A DNA stretch of 64,000 bases, taken from Haemophilus haemolyticus. Lineage in GTDB: Bacteria > Pseudomonadota > Gammaproteobacteria > Enterobacterales > Pasteurellaceae. The stretch is from NCBI RefSeq assembly GCF_001679045.1, contig NZ_LYCK01000014.1, positions 62,001 to 126,000 of the forward strand, written 5' to 3'. How positions within the stretch are numbered: position 1 is the first letter of the stretch; each line of letters begins with the position of its first letter. Below are positions 31,402-41,256 of the stretch, piece after piece. The position numbers and the translations under genes are program-made. The notes under the pieces were generated by a model that saw nothing but the letters and a program-made list of their open reading frames with translations, searched no databases and was not told where the DNA came from.

Positions 31402-32190
31402 CTATTTAGCAGTCGGAACTTTTAATTCTGGCTCATCTGGTTTTTCAATTGGTGCAAAAGTTTTATCTTTATTCGCATCAATAATTTTTTGGGTATCATT
31501 GGCTAATGCTGTTAAACCCATTTTTTCATAAGCTTCTTTCATCAAAGACAAACCTTCATAAGTTGCTTTAGCATCAGGATATTGTTTCAACATTCCAACT
31601 ACACGGTTTGACACTGCAACCCAAGCATCACGTTTTGCATAGAATTTTGCAATATCTAACTCATGGCGAGCAAGTGCATCTTTAATATAAGCCATACGCG
31701 CTAAAGCATCTTGAGCATAAGGACTATTAGGGAATACACGAACTAAATTTTGGAAATTAGAAAAAGCGGTACGCATAGAAGTGGTTTCACGTGTCGCACG
31801 ATCAATTCCAAAGAAATCTTGAATGAAATTATCACCTGTTGCAGCGTTGGTTAACCCCGCCATATAGACTGCATAGTCTTGGTTCGGACTTTGTGGGAAT
31901 TGATGTAAAAAGCTATCTACCGTCAATAATACTTGCGTATAATCTTGCGCTTTATAGTTTGCATAAATTAAATCTAGCATCGCCTGTTCTTGATAAATAC
32001 TACCAGGAAAACGTTCAGTCGCCGCTTTTAAATAACGAATAGCTTCAGAATAACCGCCTTCTTGTAATGATGTAACACCTTTAGTGTACAACTCATTTAC
32101 TGATGCTTGTTCCACATCTTTTGAACCACTTGAACATCCAACAACCAATGCTGCCACGGCAAGCAATGCCAAAGATTTTATTTTACGCAT
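31402..32190 (-). CDS. bamD: Outer membrane assembly lipoprotein BamD (ComL)
   Basis: Essential lipoprotein of the BAM complex that inserts beta-barrels in the outer membrane. The signal peptide ends in VVGC with lipidated Cys19. The mature protein consists of tetratricopeptide-like helical repeats (YTKGVTSLQEGGYSEAIRYLKAATERFPGS, ANYKAQDYTQVLLTVDSFLHQFPQSP, FPNSPYAQDALARMAYI). Start 32190 follows an AAGGAA site; the frame open to 32220 adds a non-conserved stretch. 262 residues. In Haemophilus it was first named ComL. Divergent from rluD. Confidence 0.95.
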   Translation of the reverse strand: MRKIKSLALLAVAALVVGCSSGSKDVEQASVNELYTKGVTSLQEGGYSEAIRYLKAATERFPGSIYQEQAMLDLIYANYKAQDYTQVLLTVDSFLHQFPQSPNQDYAVYMAGLTNAATGDNFIQDFFGIDRATRETTSMRTAFSNFQNLVRVFPNSPYAQDALARMAYIKDALARHELDIAKFYAKRDAWVAVSNRVVGMLKQYPDAKATYEGLSLMKEAYEKMGLTALANDTQKIIDANKDKTFAPIEKPDEPELKVPTAK

Positions 32191-32297
32191 TGTTTTTTCC
32201 TTAATTTTTACGAAAACCAATAAATAAGATACAATTGTCCGCTATTGTATAGAACATTAATCAATAAGCCAACTTTTAAAATTTTTGAGAGCTATTT

Positions 32298-33272
32298 ATG
32301 CCACAAATTACCCTTTCGGCTGAAGTGCAGCCAGAACAAATGGGACAGCGTTTAGACCAAACACTTGCAGAGTTGTTCCCTGAATATTCTCGCTCCCGAT
32401 TAAAAACGTGGATTGAAGCTGATCTCGTCAAACTTAATGATCACATTGCCAATATTCCGCGTGAGAAAGTACTCGGAGGAGAAAAAATAGAAATTACCGT
32501 AGAAGTAGAAGATGAGACACGTTTTGAACCAGAAAATATTCCATTGAATATCGTGTATGAAGATAACGACATTATTGTGATTAACAAACCCAAAGATCTT
32601 GTTGTACACCCTGGTGCTGGCAATCCAAATGGAACTGTGCTCAATGCGCTACTCTATCATTATCCGCCTATTGCAGAAGTACCGAGAGCAGGAATTGTGC
32701 ATCGATTAGATAAAGATACGACAGGTCTAATGGTTGTTGCGAAAACTATTCCGGCACAAACTAAGTTAGTACGCGACTTACAAAAACGCAAAATTACGCG
32801 TGAATATGAAGCGGTCGCTTCAGGCATTATGACCAAAGGTGGCACAGTAGATCAACCTATGGCTCGTCATGCAACCAAACGTACTTTAATGGCGGTTCAT
32901 CCAATGGGGAAACCCGCTGTCACCCATTATCGTATTATGGAAAATTACCGTAACTACACCCGTTTACGTTTACGTTTGGAAACGGGGCGTACACACCAAA
33001 TCCGTGTTCATATGGCACATATTGCCCATCCATTGCTAGGCGATCAAACCTATGGCGGACGTCCTCGTCCACCAAAAAATGCGAGTGAAGACTTTATGGA
33101 AGTATTGCGTAATTTCAAACGCCAAGCTTTACATGCAGTCATGTTACGCTTAGCTCATCCAATTACAGGTGAAATGATGGAATGGTATGCCCCATTACCT
33201 GATGATTTCGTTGAATTGCTAAATGCACTCAAAGCAGACTATCTCGAACATCAAGATGAGTTAGATTATTAA
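32298..33272 (+). CDS. rluD: 23S rRNA pseudouridine(1911/1915/1917) synthase RluD
   Basis: Makes three pseudouridines in helix 69. N-terminal S4 RNA-binding domain (about 15-75: GQRLDQTLAELFPEYSRSRLKTWI), then the RluA-type catalytic domain with the active Asp in HRLDKDTTGLMVVAK and the ETGRTHQIRVH motif. 324 residues. The divergent bamD and the following pgeF reproduce the bamD-rluD-pgeF arrangement of gammaproteobacteria. Confidence 0.96.
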   Translation: MPQITLSAEVQPEQMGQRLDQTLAELFPEYSRSRLKTWIEADLVKLNDHIANIPREKVLGGEKIEITVEVEDETRFEPENIPLNIVYEDNDIIVINKPKDLVVHPGAGNPNGTVLNALLYHYPPIAEVPRAGIVHRLDKDTTGLMVVAKTIPAQTKLVRDLQKRKITREYEAVASGIMTKGGTVDQPMARHATKRTLMAVHPMGKPAVTHYRIMENYRNYTRLRLRLETGRTHQIRVHMAHIAHPLLGDQTYGGRPRPPKNASEDFMEVLRNFKRQALHAVMLRLAHPITGEMMEWYAPLPDDFVELLNALKADYLEHQDELDY

Positions 33273-33273
33273 T

Positions 33274-34008
33274 ATGCAAGCGATTAACCCCAATTGGAAC
33301 GTACCAAAGAATATTCATGCTTTTACCACTACTCGTGAAGGGGGCGTGAGCTTGACGTCTTATTTTAGTTTTAACTTAGGCGATCATGTCGGTGATAACA
33401 AAAGTGCGGTAAAAACCAACCGCACTTTATTAGTCGAAAAATTTGGTTTGCCACAAACACCTATATTTCTAACTCAAACACACAGCACTCGAGTCATTCA
33501 ATTACCTTATTCAGGACAAAATCTTGAAGCGGATGCAGTTTATACAAATGTACCTCATCAAGTTTGTGCTGTTATGACTGCAGACTGTTTGCCAGTTCTA
33601 TTCACCACAACATCGGGTAATGAAGTAGCTGCAGCACATGCTGGCTGGCGTGGTTTATGTGATGGCGTATTGGAAGAAACGGTAAAATGCTTTCAGGCCA
33701 AACCTGAAGATATTATCGCCTGGTTTGGCCCTGCAATTGGCCCAACTGCATTTCAAGTTGGAGTTGATGTTGTAAAACAGTTTGTTGCGGTAGATGAAAA
33801 AGCCAAACTCGCCTTTCAACCTGATGCAATAGAAGAAGGTAAATACCTAGGTAATCTTTATCAAATAGCAACTCAACGATTAAATAATCTGGGCATTACG
33901 CAAATTTATGGTGGAAATCACTGTACATTCAATGAAAAAGAATTGTTCTTTTCTTATCGCCGTGACAACCAAACGGGCCGAATGGCAAGTGTCATTTGGT
34001 TTGAATAA
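33274..34008 (+). CDS. pgeF: Purine nucleoside phosphorylase / peptidoglycan editing factor PgeF (YfiH, multicopper-laccase-domain family)
   Basis: YfiH-family protein; homologues act on purine nucleosides, and in E. coli the protein keeps L-Ser out of the muropeptide stem by removing misincorporated precursor. Conserved metal-site motifs are visible: TQTHSTRV, MTADCLPVLF, AAAHAGWRGL and GGNHCTF. 244 residues. The ATG is one base after the rluD stop. Two inverted exact uptake signals are encoded inside the gene (33402-33427). Confidence 0.93.
   Translation: MQAINPNWNVPKNIHAFTTTREGGVSLTSYFSFNLGDHVGDNKSAVKTNRTLLVEKFGLPQTPIFLTQTHSTRVIQLPYSGQNLEADAVYTNVPHQVCAVMTADCLPVLFTTTSGNEVAAAHAGWRGLCDGVLEETVKCFQAKPEDIIAWFGPAIGPTAFQVGVDVVKQFVAVDEKAKLAFQPDAIEEGKYLGNLYQIATQRLNNLGITQIYGGNHCTFNEKELFFSYRRDNQTGRMASVIWFE
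33402..33427. repeat. Inverted pair of exact uptake signals inside pgeF
   Basis: AAGTGCGGT (33402-33410) and ACCGCACTT (33419-33427) with an eight-base spacer. Such pairs normally lie between genes as terminators; here they encode SAV-KTN-RTL within PgeF. A hairpin in the mRNA is expected, but the codons remain in frame and sense. Confidence 0.9.
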
Positions 34009-34013
34009 ATAGT

Positions 34014-34040
34014 CTAAAAGCGCATAAAATGCGCTTTTAG
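34014..34040. terminator. Bidirectional terminator between pgeF and mnmA
   Basis: CTAAAAGCGCAT and ATGCGCTTTTAG form a 12-bp perfect stem with a short A-rich loop, with T-rich sequence on each side, between the convergent genes. Confidence 0.9.
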
Positions 34041-34050
34041 TATCTTTGTT

Positions 34051-35202
34051 TTATATTCTTTCTTCGATAATACCACCGCCCAAACAAACTTCACCAAGGT
34101 AAAATACGGCAGATTGTCCTGGTGTGACGGCTGATTGTGGTTCATCGAAAATCACTCGAATAGTTTCATCATCAATAGGTTCAATCACACAAGGAATATC
34201 TTGTTGGCGATAACGTGTTTTCACCGTGCAACGTAATAACTCTCGAATTGGTTCGCGATCAACCCAATGTAATTGGCTAGCAATCAAACCTTTTGAAAAT
34301 AAACGAGGATGGTCATTCCCTTGAGCAACAATAAGTTCATTATTTCCCACATCCTTATCTACCACATACCAAGCCTCATCACCCGCATTTTTCAAACCAC
34401 CAATGCCTAATCCTTTGCGCTGTCCCAACGTGTGATACATCAAACCATCATGGCGACCAATAATTTCACCATCAACAGTACGAATATCGCCAGGTTGAGC
34501 AGGTAAGTAACGAGCTAAGAAATCCTTAAATTTACGCTCACCAATAAAACAAATACCTGTAGAGTCTTTTTTCTTCGCTGTAATTAAACCAAGATCTTCA
34601 GCAATAGCGCGAACAATGGGCTTCTCGATTTCACCAACGGGGAATAAACTTTGCCCTACTTGTTTATGGCTTAAGGTATAAAGAAAATAACTTTGATCTT
34701 TATTGGCGTCTAGACCACGTAATAATTTTACATTTTCATCATCACCAGCTCTACGTACATAATGTCCTGTTGCAATGTAATGGGCACCAAGATCTTCAGC
34801 TGCATATTCTAAAAATGCTTTAAATTTAATTTCTTTATTACACAAAATATCTGGGTTCGGCGTGCGCCCTGCTTTATATTCAGTCAGAAAATGCTCAAAG
34901 ACATTATCCCAATATTCTGCCGCAAAATTAATTTTATGTAGTTTAATACCCAACTTATCACATACAGCCTGAGCATCTGCAAGATCAGCTGCTGCAGTGC
35001 AGTAATCCGTATCATCATCTTCTTCCCAGTTTTTCATAAACAGGCCTTCCACCTGATAGCCTTGCTGTTGAAGAATAAAAGCTGACACAGAAGAATCCAC
35101 TCCGCCAGACATACCACAAATCACTTTTTTGGTAGCATTTCTCGCAAGCTGTTCTTGTGTAAGTTGAGGAAAGTGTTGATTATAAGTATTTGAAATTAAC
35201 AT
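34051..35202 (-). CDS. mnmA: tRNA-specific 2-thiouridylase MnmA
   Basis: Thiolates wobble uridine 34 of tRNA-Lys, Glu and Gln. PP-loop SGGVDSS at residues 32-38; catalytic cysteines in [12 protein letters not shown] (Cys121) and STGICFIGE (Cys218). Start 35202 gives 383 residues, [13 protein letters not shown]..., as I recall for H. influenzae; the frame open to 35307 includes an uptake signal (35296-35304) and is not conserved. It carries a Haemophilus-type N-terminal extension of about 25 residues before the PP-loop. Confidence 0.95.
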   Translation of the reverse strand: MLISNTYNQHFPQLTQEQLARNATKKVICGMSGGVDSSVSAFILQQQGYQVEGLFMKNWEEDDDTDYCTAAADLADAQAVCDKLGIKLHKINFAAEYWDNVFEHFLTEYKAGRTPNPDILCNKEIKFKAFLEYAAEDLGAHYIATGHYVRRAGDDENVKLLRGLDANKDQSYFLYTLSHKQVGQSLFPVGEIEKPIVRAIAEDLGLITAKKKDSTGICFIGERKFKDFLARYLPAQPGDIRTVDGEIIGRHDGLMYHTLGQRKGLGIGGLKNAGDEAWYVVDKDVGNNELIVAQGNDHPRLFSKGLIASQLHWVDREPIRELLRCTVKTRYRQQDIPCVIEPIDDETIRVIFDEPQSAVTPGQSAVFYLGEVCLGGGIIEERI

Positions 35203-35318
35203 AGTTCTCCCGTAACTTCGGTTAAGGCGAAGCACATTGGTCATTGAATGAGAAAACGGCAAAATAATTTTGCCGTTAATTTTATTTTGCACATAAAGTG
35301 CGGTCATTTTTGAGCAAG

Positions 35319-35579
35319 TTATTTCACTTCATAAAATTGCGAATCATCATCTTTTTTCGCAAATTTTTGCTCATATTCAGCTTTCGCTTGTTCATCGCCC
35401 GCATCTAATTTTGATTGAAGCGTGTCACAAGGTTTATCACAATCGCAAGCTTTAGCAATACCAAGGGCAGATAAACCACCGCAGCTGCCTTTTAAACTTT
35501 GTTTTTTGATAATAAATCCGATAGACATCAACAATATAATTGCGACGAAAGCGATTAAAGTAAAAAATAAAGTTTGCAT
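35319..35579 (-). CDS. nqrM: Na+-NQR maturation protein NqrM (DUF539)
   Basis: Small membrane protein needed to assemble active Na+-translocating NADH:quinone reductase, probably by delivering iron for the Fe site between NqrD and NqrE. One N-terminal membrane helix (about residues 4-24, [21 protein letters not shown]) is followed by four conserved cysteines in [20 protein letters not shown]. 86 residues. Position directly after apbE and the nqr operon supports the call. The function is known from Vibrio and Klebsiella work. Confidence 0.9.
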   Translation of the reverse strand: MQTLFFTLIAFVAIILLMSIGFIIKKQSLKGSCGGLSALGIAKACDCDKPCDTLQSKLDAGDEQAKAEYEQKFAKKDDDSQFYEVK

Positions 35580-35581
35580 AA

Positions 35582-36622
35582 CTATTCTTTTGTTTCTGTT
35601 AATTTTTTGAAAGCAGAGGATGATTTTGTGATAAAACCATTATCTGTTTTAATGATTAAGTAAACGGCAAGATTATTTTTCTCAGCCACTTCTAACGCCT
35701 TGTCTTCACCCAGCACAAATAACCCTGTTGATAGGCCATCTGCAGTCATTGAGGTTGGCGCAAGTACCGTAATTGAGGCTAAATGATGCTGAATTGGGTA
35801 ACCTGTTTTCGGATCAATTTCATGAGCAAAGCGTTTACCATTTTCTTCAAAGTAAATACGATAATCGCCAGAACTTGCCATTCCCATATTGTCTAATCCA
35901 ATTACAGCTTCAACCGCTCTTTCACCTGTTGTGTTTGGTTTTTCAATTGCGATCTGCCAAGGCTTGCCTTCAATATTTTTTCCTTTCGCACGAATTTCAC
36001 CGCCGATTTCAACCATGTAATTCTGAGCATTTAGTTGTTCTAACTTTTCAGCCACCTGATCAACGCCAAAGCCTTTAGCAATCGAGGACAAATCGACATA
36101 AACTTGAGGAAGTGCTTTACTTAATGTCGGTTTTGCACCACTCATATCGAGGGCAATTTTATCAATACCAACCCAAGCTTGGCGTTCAGCTAATTGTTCT
36201 GGCGTAGGTTGTTTTTCTGGGCGTTTTTCTGGGCCAAATCCCCATAAATTCACGACAGGACCAACAGTTACATCCAATGCACCTTCAGTCACTTTATTTA
36301 AACGAATCGCTTCTGCCAATACTTTGGCAAAATCTGCTGAAATCTCAATCGGTGTGTTCACTTGGGTATTTTGATTGAAACGACTCAGCTCCGAATCTTT
36401 TTTGTAAGTGGACATTTTCGCGTTCACATCTTTTAAGATTGCTTCAATTTCTTCATGCGTCTTTTCAGATGTTGCTTTCATTGAGCCTTCATCAAGGTAT
36501 TTAACATGATAAGTCGTTCCCATTGTTTTACCACTTAATGAGATAACTTTTGTTTCTTTTTGACAGGCTGCAAGACTTAACGCCATTACTACTGCCATGA
36601 TACCGCTTATTAATTTTTTCAT
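35582..36622 (-). CDS. apbE: FAD:protein FMN transferase ApbE (lipoprotein)
   Basis: Attaches FMN covalently to threonines of NqrB and NqrC, using FAD. Signal peptide with lipobox LAAC (Cys20); the ApbE domain begins SLSGKTMGTTYHVKY and has VDLSSIAKGFGVDQ, GGEIRAKG and the metal-binding MTADGLSTGLFVLG. 346 residues. Two bases separate it from nqrM. It lies downstream of nqrF, past a hairpin of uptake signals. Confidence 0.95.
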   Translation of the reverse strand: MKKLISGIMAVVMALSLAACQKETKVISLSGKTMGTTYHVKYLDEGSMKATSEKTHEEIEAILKDVNAKMSTYKKDSELSRFNQNTQVNTPIEISADFAKVLAEAIRLNKVTEGALDVTVGPVVNLWGFGPEKRPEKQPTPEQLAERQAWVGIDKIALDMSGAKPTLSKALPQVYVDLSSIAKGFGVDQVAEKLEQLNAQNYMVEIGGEIRAKGKNIEGKPWQIAIEKPNTTGERAVEAVIGLDNMGMASSGDYRIYFEENGKRFAHEIDPKTGYPIQHHLASITVLAPTSMTADGLSTGLFVLGEDKALEVAEKNNLAVYLIIKTDNGFITKSSSAFKKLTETKE

Positions 36623-36708
36623 CTGGATTTCCTAAATTTATGAATTACTGGCAAACTCAACAAAACTTACCTGTAATCATAGAAAATTTCTAAAAATACC
36701 TTAAATTT

Positions 36709-36737
36709 TGACCGCACTTTATCACAAAGTGCGGTCA
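36709..36737. terminator. Uptake-signal hairpin between nqrF and apbE
   Basis: TGACCGCACTTT and AAAGTGCGGTCA form a perfect 12-bp stem with a five-base loop, made of two exact uptake signals. The T-run (TTTTT) follows only on the plus strand. On the minus strand, in which nqr and apbE are read, A-rich sequence follows, so it is probably leaky for nqr transcripts. Confidence 0.6.
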
Positions 36738-36765
36738 GTTTTTATGATGAATTGATTAACTAAAA

Positions 36766-38001
36766 TCAGCCACCAAAGTCATCTAATAAAATGTTTTCAT
36801 CTTCAACACCAAGATCTTTCAACATTTTAATTACAGCTGCATTCATCACCGGAGGTCCACACATATAGTATTCACAATCTTCTGGTGCTTCATGATTTTT
36901 CAAGTAGTTTTCATAAAGTACATTGTGAATAAAGCCTGTATAGCCGGTCCAATTATCTTCAGGCAAGGCGTCCGATAATGCAACATGCCATACAAAGTTT
37001 GGATTTTCAGCTTGTAATTGGTCAAAGTCTTCTTGATAGAAGATTTCACGTTTAGAACGTGCACCATACCAGAATGACATTTTACGTTTAGAGTGGAGAC
37101 GTTTTAACTGGTCAAAAATATGAGAACGCATTGGCGCCATACCCGCACCACCACCGATAAATACCATTTCTGCATCAGTTTCTTTCGCAAAGAATTCACC
37201 AAATGGACCAGAAATAGTAACTTTGTCACCTGCTTTTAATGACCAAATGTATGAAGACATTTGACCTGGAGGTGCATCAGGTTGACGTGGCGGAGGCGTT
37301 GCAATACGTACGTTAAGCATAATAATGCCTTTCTCTTCTGGGTATGAAGCCATTGAGTAGGCACGAATAATATGCTCGTCCACTTTAGAGACATAACGCC
37401 ATAAATCATATTTATCCCAGTCTTCATGGTATTCTTCAGGAATATCGAAATCCTTATAGTTCACCACATGTGGATCAGCTTCGATTTGGATATAACCACC
37501 CGCGCGGAATGGCACTTCCTCGCCTTCAGGAATAGCCAATTTAAGCTCTTTGATAAAGGTTGCTTTGTTATCGTTAGAAATAACAGTACATTCCCATTTT
37601 TTCACACCGAAGATTTCTTCTGGAAGTTCAACTTCCATATTACCTTTCACGTTAACTTGACAAGCTAGACGATAACCTTCTTTTGCTTCACGTTTGTTAA
37701 TGTGAGAAAGTTCGGTTGGAAGAATTTCTCCGCCACCATTTTTCACTTTTACCACACATTGACCACAAGAGCCGCCACCGCCACAAGCAGAAGACACGAA
37801 AATACCTTTACTTGCTAGAGCACCTAATAATTTGCCACCTGCAGGTAATGTAATCGCTTTCTCTGGATCGTTATTGATACCAATAGTAATATCACCAGAA
37901 TCGACTAGTTTTGACTTGGCAAACAAGATAATCGCAACGAGTACTAAAATAATAGCAGTAAATGCTGCAACACCTAATAATAAAATTGAAGATTCGCTCA
38001 T
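36766..38001 (-). CDS. nqrF: Na+-NQR subunit F (NADH dehydrogenase, FAD and 2Fe-2S)
   Basis: Entry point for electrons: takes hydride from NADH to FAD and on to a [2Fe-2S] cluster. One N-terminal membrane helix (about 6-28), a ferredoxin domain with cluster cysteines at 73, 79, 82 and 114 ([10 protein letters not shown]...), and a ferredoxin reductase domain with RAYSMASYP (FAD), [12 protein letters not shown] and CGPPVMN (NADH). 411 residues. Last gene of nqrABCDEF. Confidence 0.97.
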   Translation of the reverse strand: MSESSILLLGVAAFTAIILVLVAIILFAKSKLVDSGDITIGINNDPEKAITLPAGGKLLGALASKGIFVSSACGGGGSCGQCVVKVKNGGGEILPTELSHINKREAKEGYRLACQVNVKGNMEVELPEEIFGVKKWECTVISNDNKATFIKELKLAIPEGEEVPFRAGGYIQIEADPHVVNYKDFDIPEEYHEDWDKYDLWRYVSKVDEHIIRAYSMASYPEEKGIIMLNVRIATPPPRQPDAPPGQMSSYIWSLKAGDKVTISGPFGEFFAKETDAEMVFIGGGAGMAPMRSHIFDQLKRLHSKRKMSFWYGARSKREIFYQEDFDQLQAENPNFVWHVALSDALPEDNWTGYTGFIHNVLYENYLKNHEAPEDCEYYMCGPPVMNAAVIKMLKDLGVEDENILLDDFGG

Positions 38002-38011
38002 TTATGCCTCC

Positions 38012-38608
38012 TTATAATTGAATACCAGAGAATGACATAAAGCCAAGCGCCATCAATCCAGCAGAAATAAAGGTTATTCCTAATCCTTTCAAGCCTGCCG
38101 GTACATCAGCATATTTCATTTTTTCAGTTAAACCTGCAAGCGCAACAATTGCTAACATCCATCCCAAGCCTGCACCAATACCGTACACGGCAGATTCTGC
38201 GAAGGTATATTCACGTTGAATCGCAAAGGATACGCCACCAAAGATCGCACAGTTTACGGCAATAAGCGGAAGGAAAATCCCCAATGCGTTATACAGTGCA
38301 GGGAAGAATTTATCGAGCGTCATTTCAAGAATTTGAACGATACCCGCGATAATACCGATAAATGTAATAAAGCTTAAGAAGGATAAATCTACCCCTTCAA
38401 CTAAGGCGCCATCTTTTAACACATGTTCAAATACAAATTGGTTCGCTGGCACAGAAATGCCAAGCACAACTGTTACTGCAACCCCTAAGCCGAATGCGGT
38501 TGACACTTTTTTTGATACAGCAAGGAAAGTACACATCCCTAAGAAGAAAGAAAGCGCCATATTTTCAATGAAGATCGCCTTCACAAATAGGCTAATATAA
38601 TGTTCCAT
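38012..38608 (-). CDS. nqrE: Na+-NQR subunit E
   Basis: Integral membrane subunit with six predicted helices, homologous to NqrD and to RnfA. With NqrD it holds the membrane iron centre; the conserved Cys-containing helices are present ([11 protein letters not shown] and AVNCAIFGG). 198 residues. Ten bp upstream of nqrF. Confidence 0.97.
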   Translation of the reverse strand: MEHYISLFVKAIFIENMALSFFLGMCTFLAVSKKVSTAFGLGVAVTVVLGISVPANQFVFEHVLKDGALVEGVDLSFLSFITFIGIIAGIVQILEMTLDKFFPALYNALGIFLPLIAVNCAIFGGVSFAIQREYTFAESAVYGIGAGLGWMLAIVALAGLTEKMKYADVPAGLKGLGITFISAGLMALGFMSFSGIQL

Positions 38609-38611
38609 TGA

Positions 38612-39241
38612 TTATTTCTCCTGTTGCTCAGGTTTCCACGTTCTTAAGCCCCAAATGATGAAGCCGATAATAAAGAACGCACTTGGTGCAAGAAGGAACA
38701 AGCCGTTTGGTTGATACCAACCACCGTCTTGAATGGTTTGGAATACTGGAAAGCCAAGTAAACGACCAGAACCGATTAACTCACGTAACGTTGCAACAAT
38801 TAATAAAATTGCACCGTAACCTAAACCGTTACCGATACCATCAACAAAGCTCTCAAGTGGACGAGATTTCATCGCAAAAGCTTCTGCACGGCCCATCACG
38901 ATACAGTTAGTAATAATCAAGCCTACAAATACCGAGAGCTGCTTAGATAAACCATAAGCAAAAGCTTTCAATACTTGGTCAACTAAGATTACCAAAGAAG
39001 CGATAATTGCCAGTTGTACAATGATACGAATACTATTTGGAATGTAATGACGAATCATTGAAATAAACATACTGGAAAAACCAGTTACTAAACTTACCGC
39101 AATGGCCATAACGATCGCGGTTTGTAATTGAGTTGTGACCGCTAATGCAGAACAAATACCCAAAATTTGCAGCGCAATCGGGTTATTTTTTACGATCGGA
39201 TCAAGCAAAAGTGCTTTTAAATTGCTTTTTGCATCAGCCAT
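38612..39241 (-). CDS. nqrD: Na+-NQR subunit D
   Basis: Six-helix membrane subunit homologous to RnfE. The half-repeat cysteines lie in [12 protein letters not shown] and [15 protein letters not shown], pairing with NqrE to hold the iron centre. 209 residues. Its ATG overlaps the nqrC stop by one base. Confidence 0.97.
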   Translation of the reverse strand: MADAKSNLKALLLDPIVKNNPIALQILGICSALAVTTQLQTAIVMAIAVSLVTGFSSMFISMIRHYIPNSIRIIVQLAIIASLVILVDQVLKAFAYGLSKQLSVFVGLIITNCIVMGRAEAFAMKSRPLESFVDGIGNGLGYGAILLIVATLRELIGSGRLLGFPVFQTIQDGGWYQPNGLFLLAPSAFFIIGFIIWGLRTWKPEQQEK

Positions 39242-40026
39242 TATCTTGCCCCCGCTTTAAATTTTGCTAAGAATGGACCAAAACCGTTTTGACTAAACCA
39301 ATAATCAAAGGAACCTTGCACACCATTTGAGGTTAAAGTTGCACCTGATAAAGCATCAACACCGTATTCTTTGTTAGAAGAAGCATTTTTAGCAATACGA
39401 ATAGCCACACGTTGATCATCATCAAACAGTTTTTTATCTACGAAAAGTGCTTGCCAACGCGGATTGGCAATTTCACCACCAAGACCTGCTGTTTCACCTT
39501 GATCATAGTAAGTAATGCCTTTGATGGTATTGGCATCTGGGGCAACCGCAACAAAACCGTACATTGTTGACCATAAACCGCGACCGTACATCGGCAATAT
39601 GACTTGATTGACTTGACCTTGTTCATCTTTTACAAGATAAACTCGCGCTTGATTGGCACGCACTTTAATTCCGGCTTTATCTTGTTCCACAGGAATGGCT
39701 TGACTAAGTGCGGTCGATTTTACTGCTGTTTTTGGATCAAATTTTTCTACATCCTCTTTTGATGCTTGAACAAAATCACCACTTTGCAAATCCACTAAAC
39801 GTGGTTCAATAAACTTGTTATAAGTGTCTTTAATGACGGAAGCATTATCTTCTTTCATTAAGCCAGCAACCGTTAAAATATTACGTTGAACGTCCAGTGC
39901 TTTTTGCTCATCTTGTTTCGATTTCAATGCCACCGCGGCACCGGAAACAATGATAGAACACACTAAACTTAGCAATACAACAACGGTAACTGTACCACCA
40001 ACGCTGTCTTTATTAAACTTAGCCAT
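39241..40026 (-). CDS. nqrC: Na+-NQR subunit C (covalent FMN)
   Basis: Periplasmic flavin subunit anchored by one N-terminal helix (about 10-33). The FMN attachment motif SGAT lies at 227-230 (Thr230) in [14 protein letters not shown], the target of ApbE. Start 40026 ([11 protein letters not shown]) fits the family; the frame open to 40101 is the end of nqrB. 261 residues. An exact uptake signal lies at 39706-39714. Confidence 0.97.
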   Translation of the reverse strand: MAKFNKDSVGGTVTVVVLLSLVCSIIVSGAAVALKSKQDEQKALDVQRNILTVAGLMKEDNASVIKDTYNKFIEPRLVDLQSGDFVQASKEDVEKFDPKTAVKSTALSQAIPVEQDKAGIKVRANQARVYLVKDEQGQVNQVILPMYGRGLWSTMYGFVAVAPDANTIKGITYYDQGETAGLGGEIANPRWQALFVDKKLFDDDQRVAIRIAKNASSNKEYGVDALSGATLTSNGVQGSFDYWFSQNGFGPFLAKFKAGAR

Positions 40027-41254
40027 TTGTTCTTGCTCTCCGACGTTTGATATTTGCTTGAACAACGATGTAGTCGAAAATCGGTGCAAATAAGTTTGCA
40101 AATAAAATCGCTAACATCATTCCCTCCGGATAAGCTGGGTTTACAGTACGAATTAATACAGCCATTACACCAATTAATGCACCGTACCACCACTTACCTG
40201 CATTGGTAAAGGATGCTGAAACAGGGTCTGTTGCCATAAATACCATACCTAATGCAAATCCACCTAAAACAAGGTGCCAATGCCAAGGCATTGAGAACAT
40301 TGGGTTAGTATCAGAACCCACTAAATTGAATAACGTTGAAGTTGCAATCATACCAATCATCACACCAGCAATGATGCGCCATGCAGCAATACGAGTGAAC
40401 ACAATCACTGCGCCACCGATTAAAATTGCAAGCGTAGAAACTTCACCCATTGAACCAGGTAAGTTACCAACAAAAGCATCCATCCAAGTGATTGGAGCGC
40501 CAGTGGCTGTATGTTGTAATGCTCCCTGACCACCTTGTGACCATTGTGAAAGTGCGGTTGCACCAGAGAAACCATCAGCAGCAGTCCAAACAGTATCACC
40601 TGAAATTTGAGCTGGATAGGCGAAGAACAAGAAAGCTCGGCCTGCAAGTGCAGGGTTCATGAAGTTACGACCAACGCCACCAAAAATTTCTTTTGCAACA
40701 ACGATACCAAAAGTAATACCTAATGCGGCTTGCCATAATGGCAATGTTGGTGGAACGATTAACGCAAATAAAATGGTTGAAACGAACATCCCTTCATTTA
40801 CTTCATGACCACGCACCACTGAGAACAACAATTCCCAAATTGTACAAACGGTAAAAACCACTAAGTAAATTGGTAAGAAGAAGATCGCTCCCAGCGCCAT
40901 TTTCGAGCCCCAAGTTGCATTGGCAGTTAAATCTAAACCTAATGAACTTGCAAGTGCATAGTGCCAATCGTTAGCAATTAGTTGATCTAAATTGCCTAAT
41001 TGATTTAAGGCTGGAATCGCTTGGTTACCCACATTGTACATCCCGTAGAAAATCGCAGGGAACAACGCAAGGAAAACCGTAATCATCATACGTTTTGAGT
41101 CTAACGCATCACGAACGTGAGTGTTTTTGTGCGTTACTGTACCTGGTGTATAAAGCAAGGTATAAATCGATTCAAATATCGGATAAAGCTTGCTGTATTT
41201 ACCACCAGGTAAAAACGCGGGTTCCATTTTTTCAAAAAGATTTTTCAAACCCAT
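40019..41254 (-). CDS. nqrB: Na+-NQR subunit B (covalent FMN, Na+ channel)
   Basis: Large membrane subunit with about ten helices that forms the sodium path and binds quinone. The FMN attachment motif is SGAT at 230-233 (Thr233) in [31 protein letters not shown] is a family signature. 411 residues. It overlaps nqrC by eight bases. An exact uptake signal lies at 40550-40558. Confidence 0.97.
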   Translation of the reverse strand: MGLKNLFEKMEPAFLPGGKYSKLYPIFESIYTLLYTPGTVTHKNTHVRDALDSKRMMITVFLALFPAIFYGMYNVGNQAIPALNQLGNLDQLIANDWHYALASSLGLDLTANATWGSKMALGAIFFLPIYLVVFTVCTIWELLFSVVRGHEVNEGMFVSTILFALIVPPTLPLWQAALGITFGIVVAKEIFGGVGRNFMNPALAGRAFLFFAYPAQISGDTVWTAADGFSGATALSQWSQGGQGALQHTATGAPITWMDAFVGNLPGSMGEVSTLAILIGGAVIVFTRIAAWRIIAGVMIGMIATSTLFNLVGSDTNPMFSMPWHWHLVLGGFALGMVFMATDPVSASFTNAGKWWYGALIGVMAVLIRTVNPAYPEGMMLAILFANLFAPIFDYIVVQANIKRRRARTNG

Positions 41255-41256
41255 TT

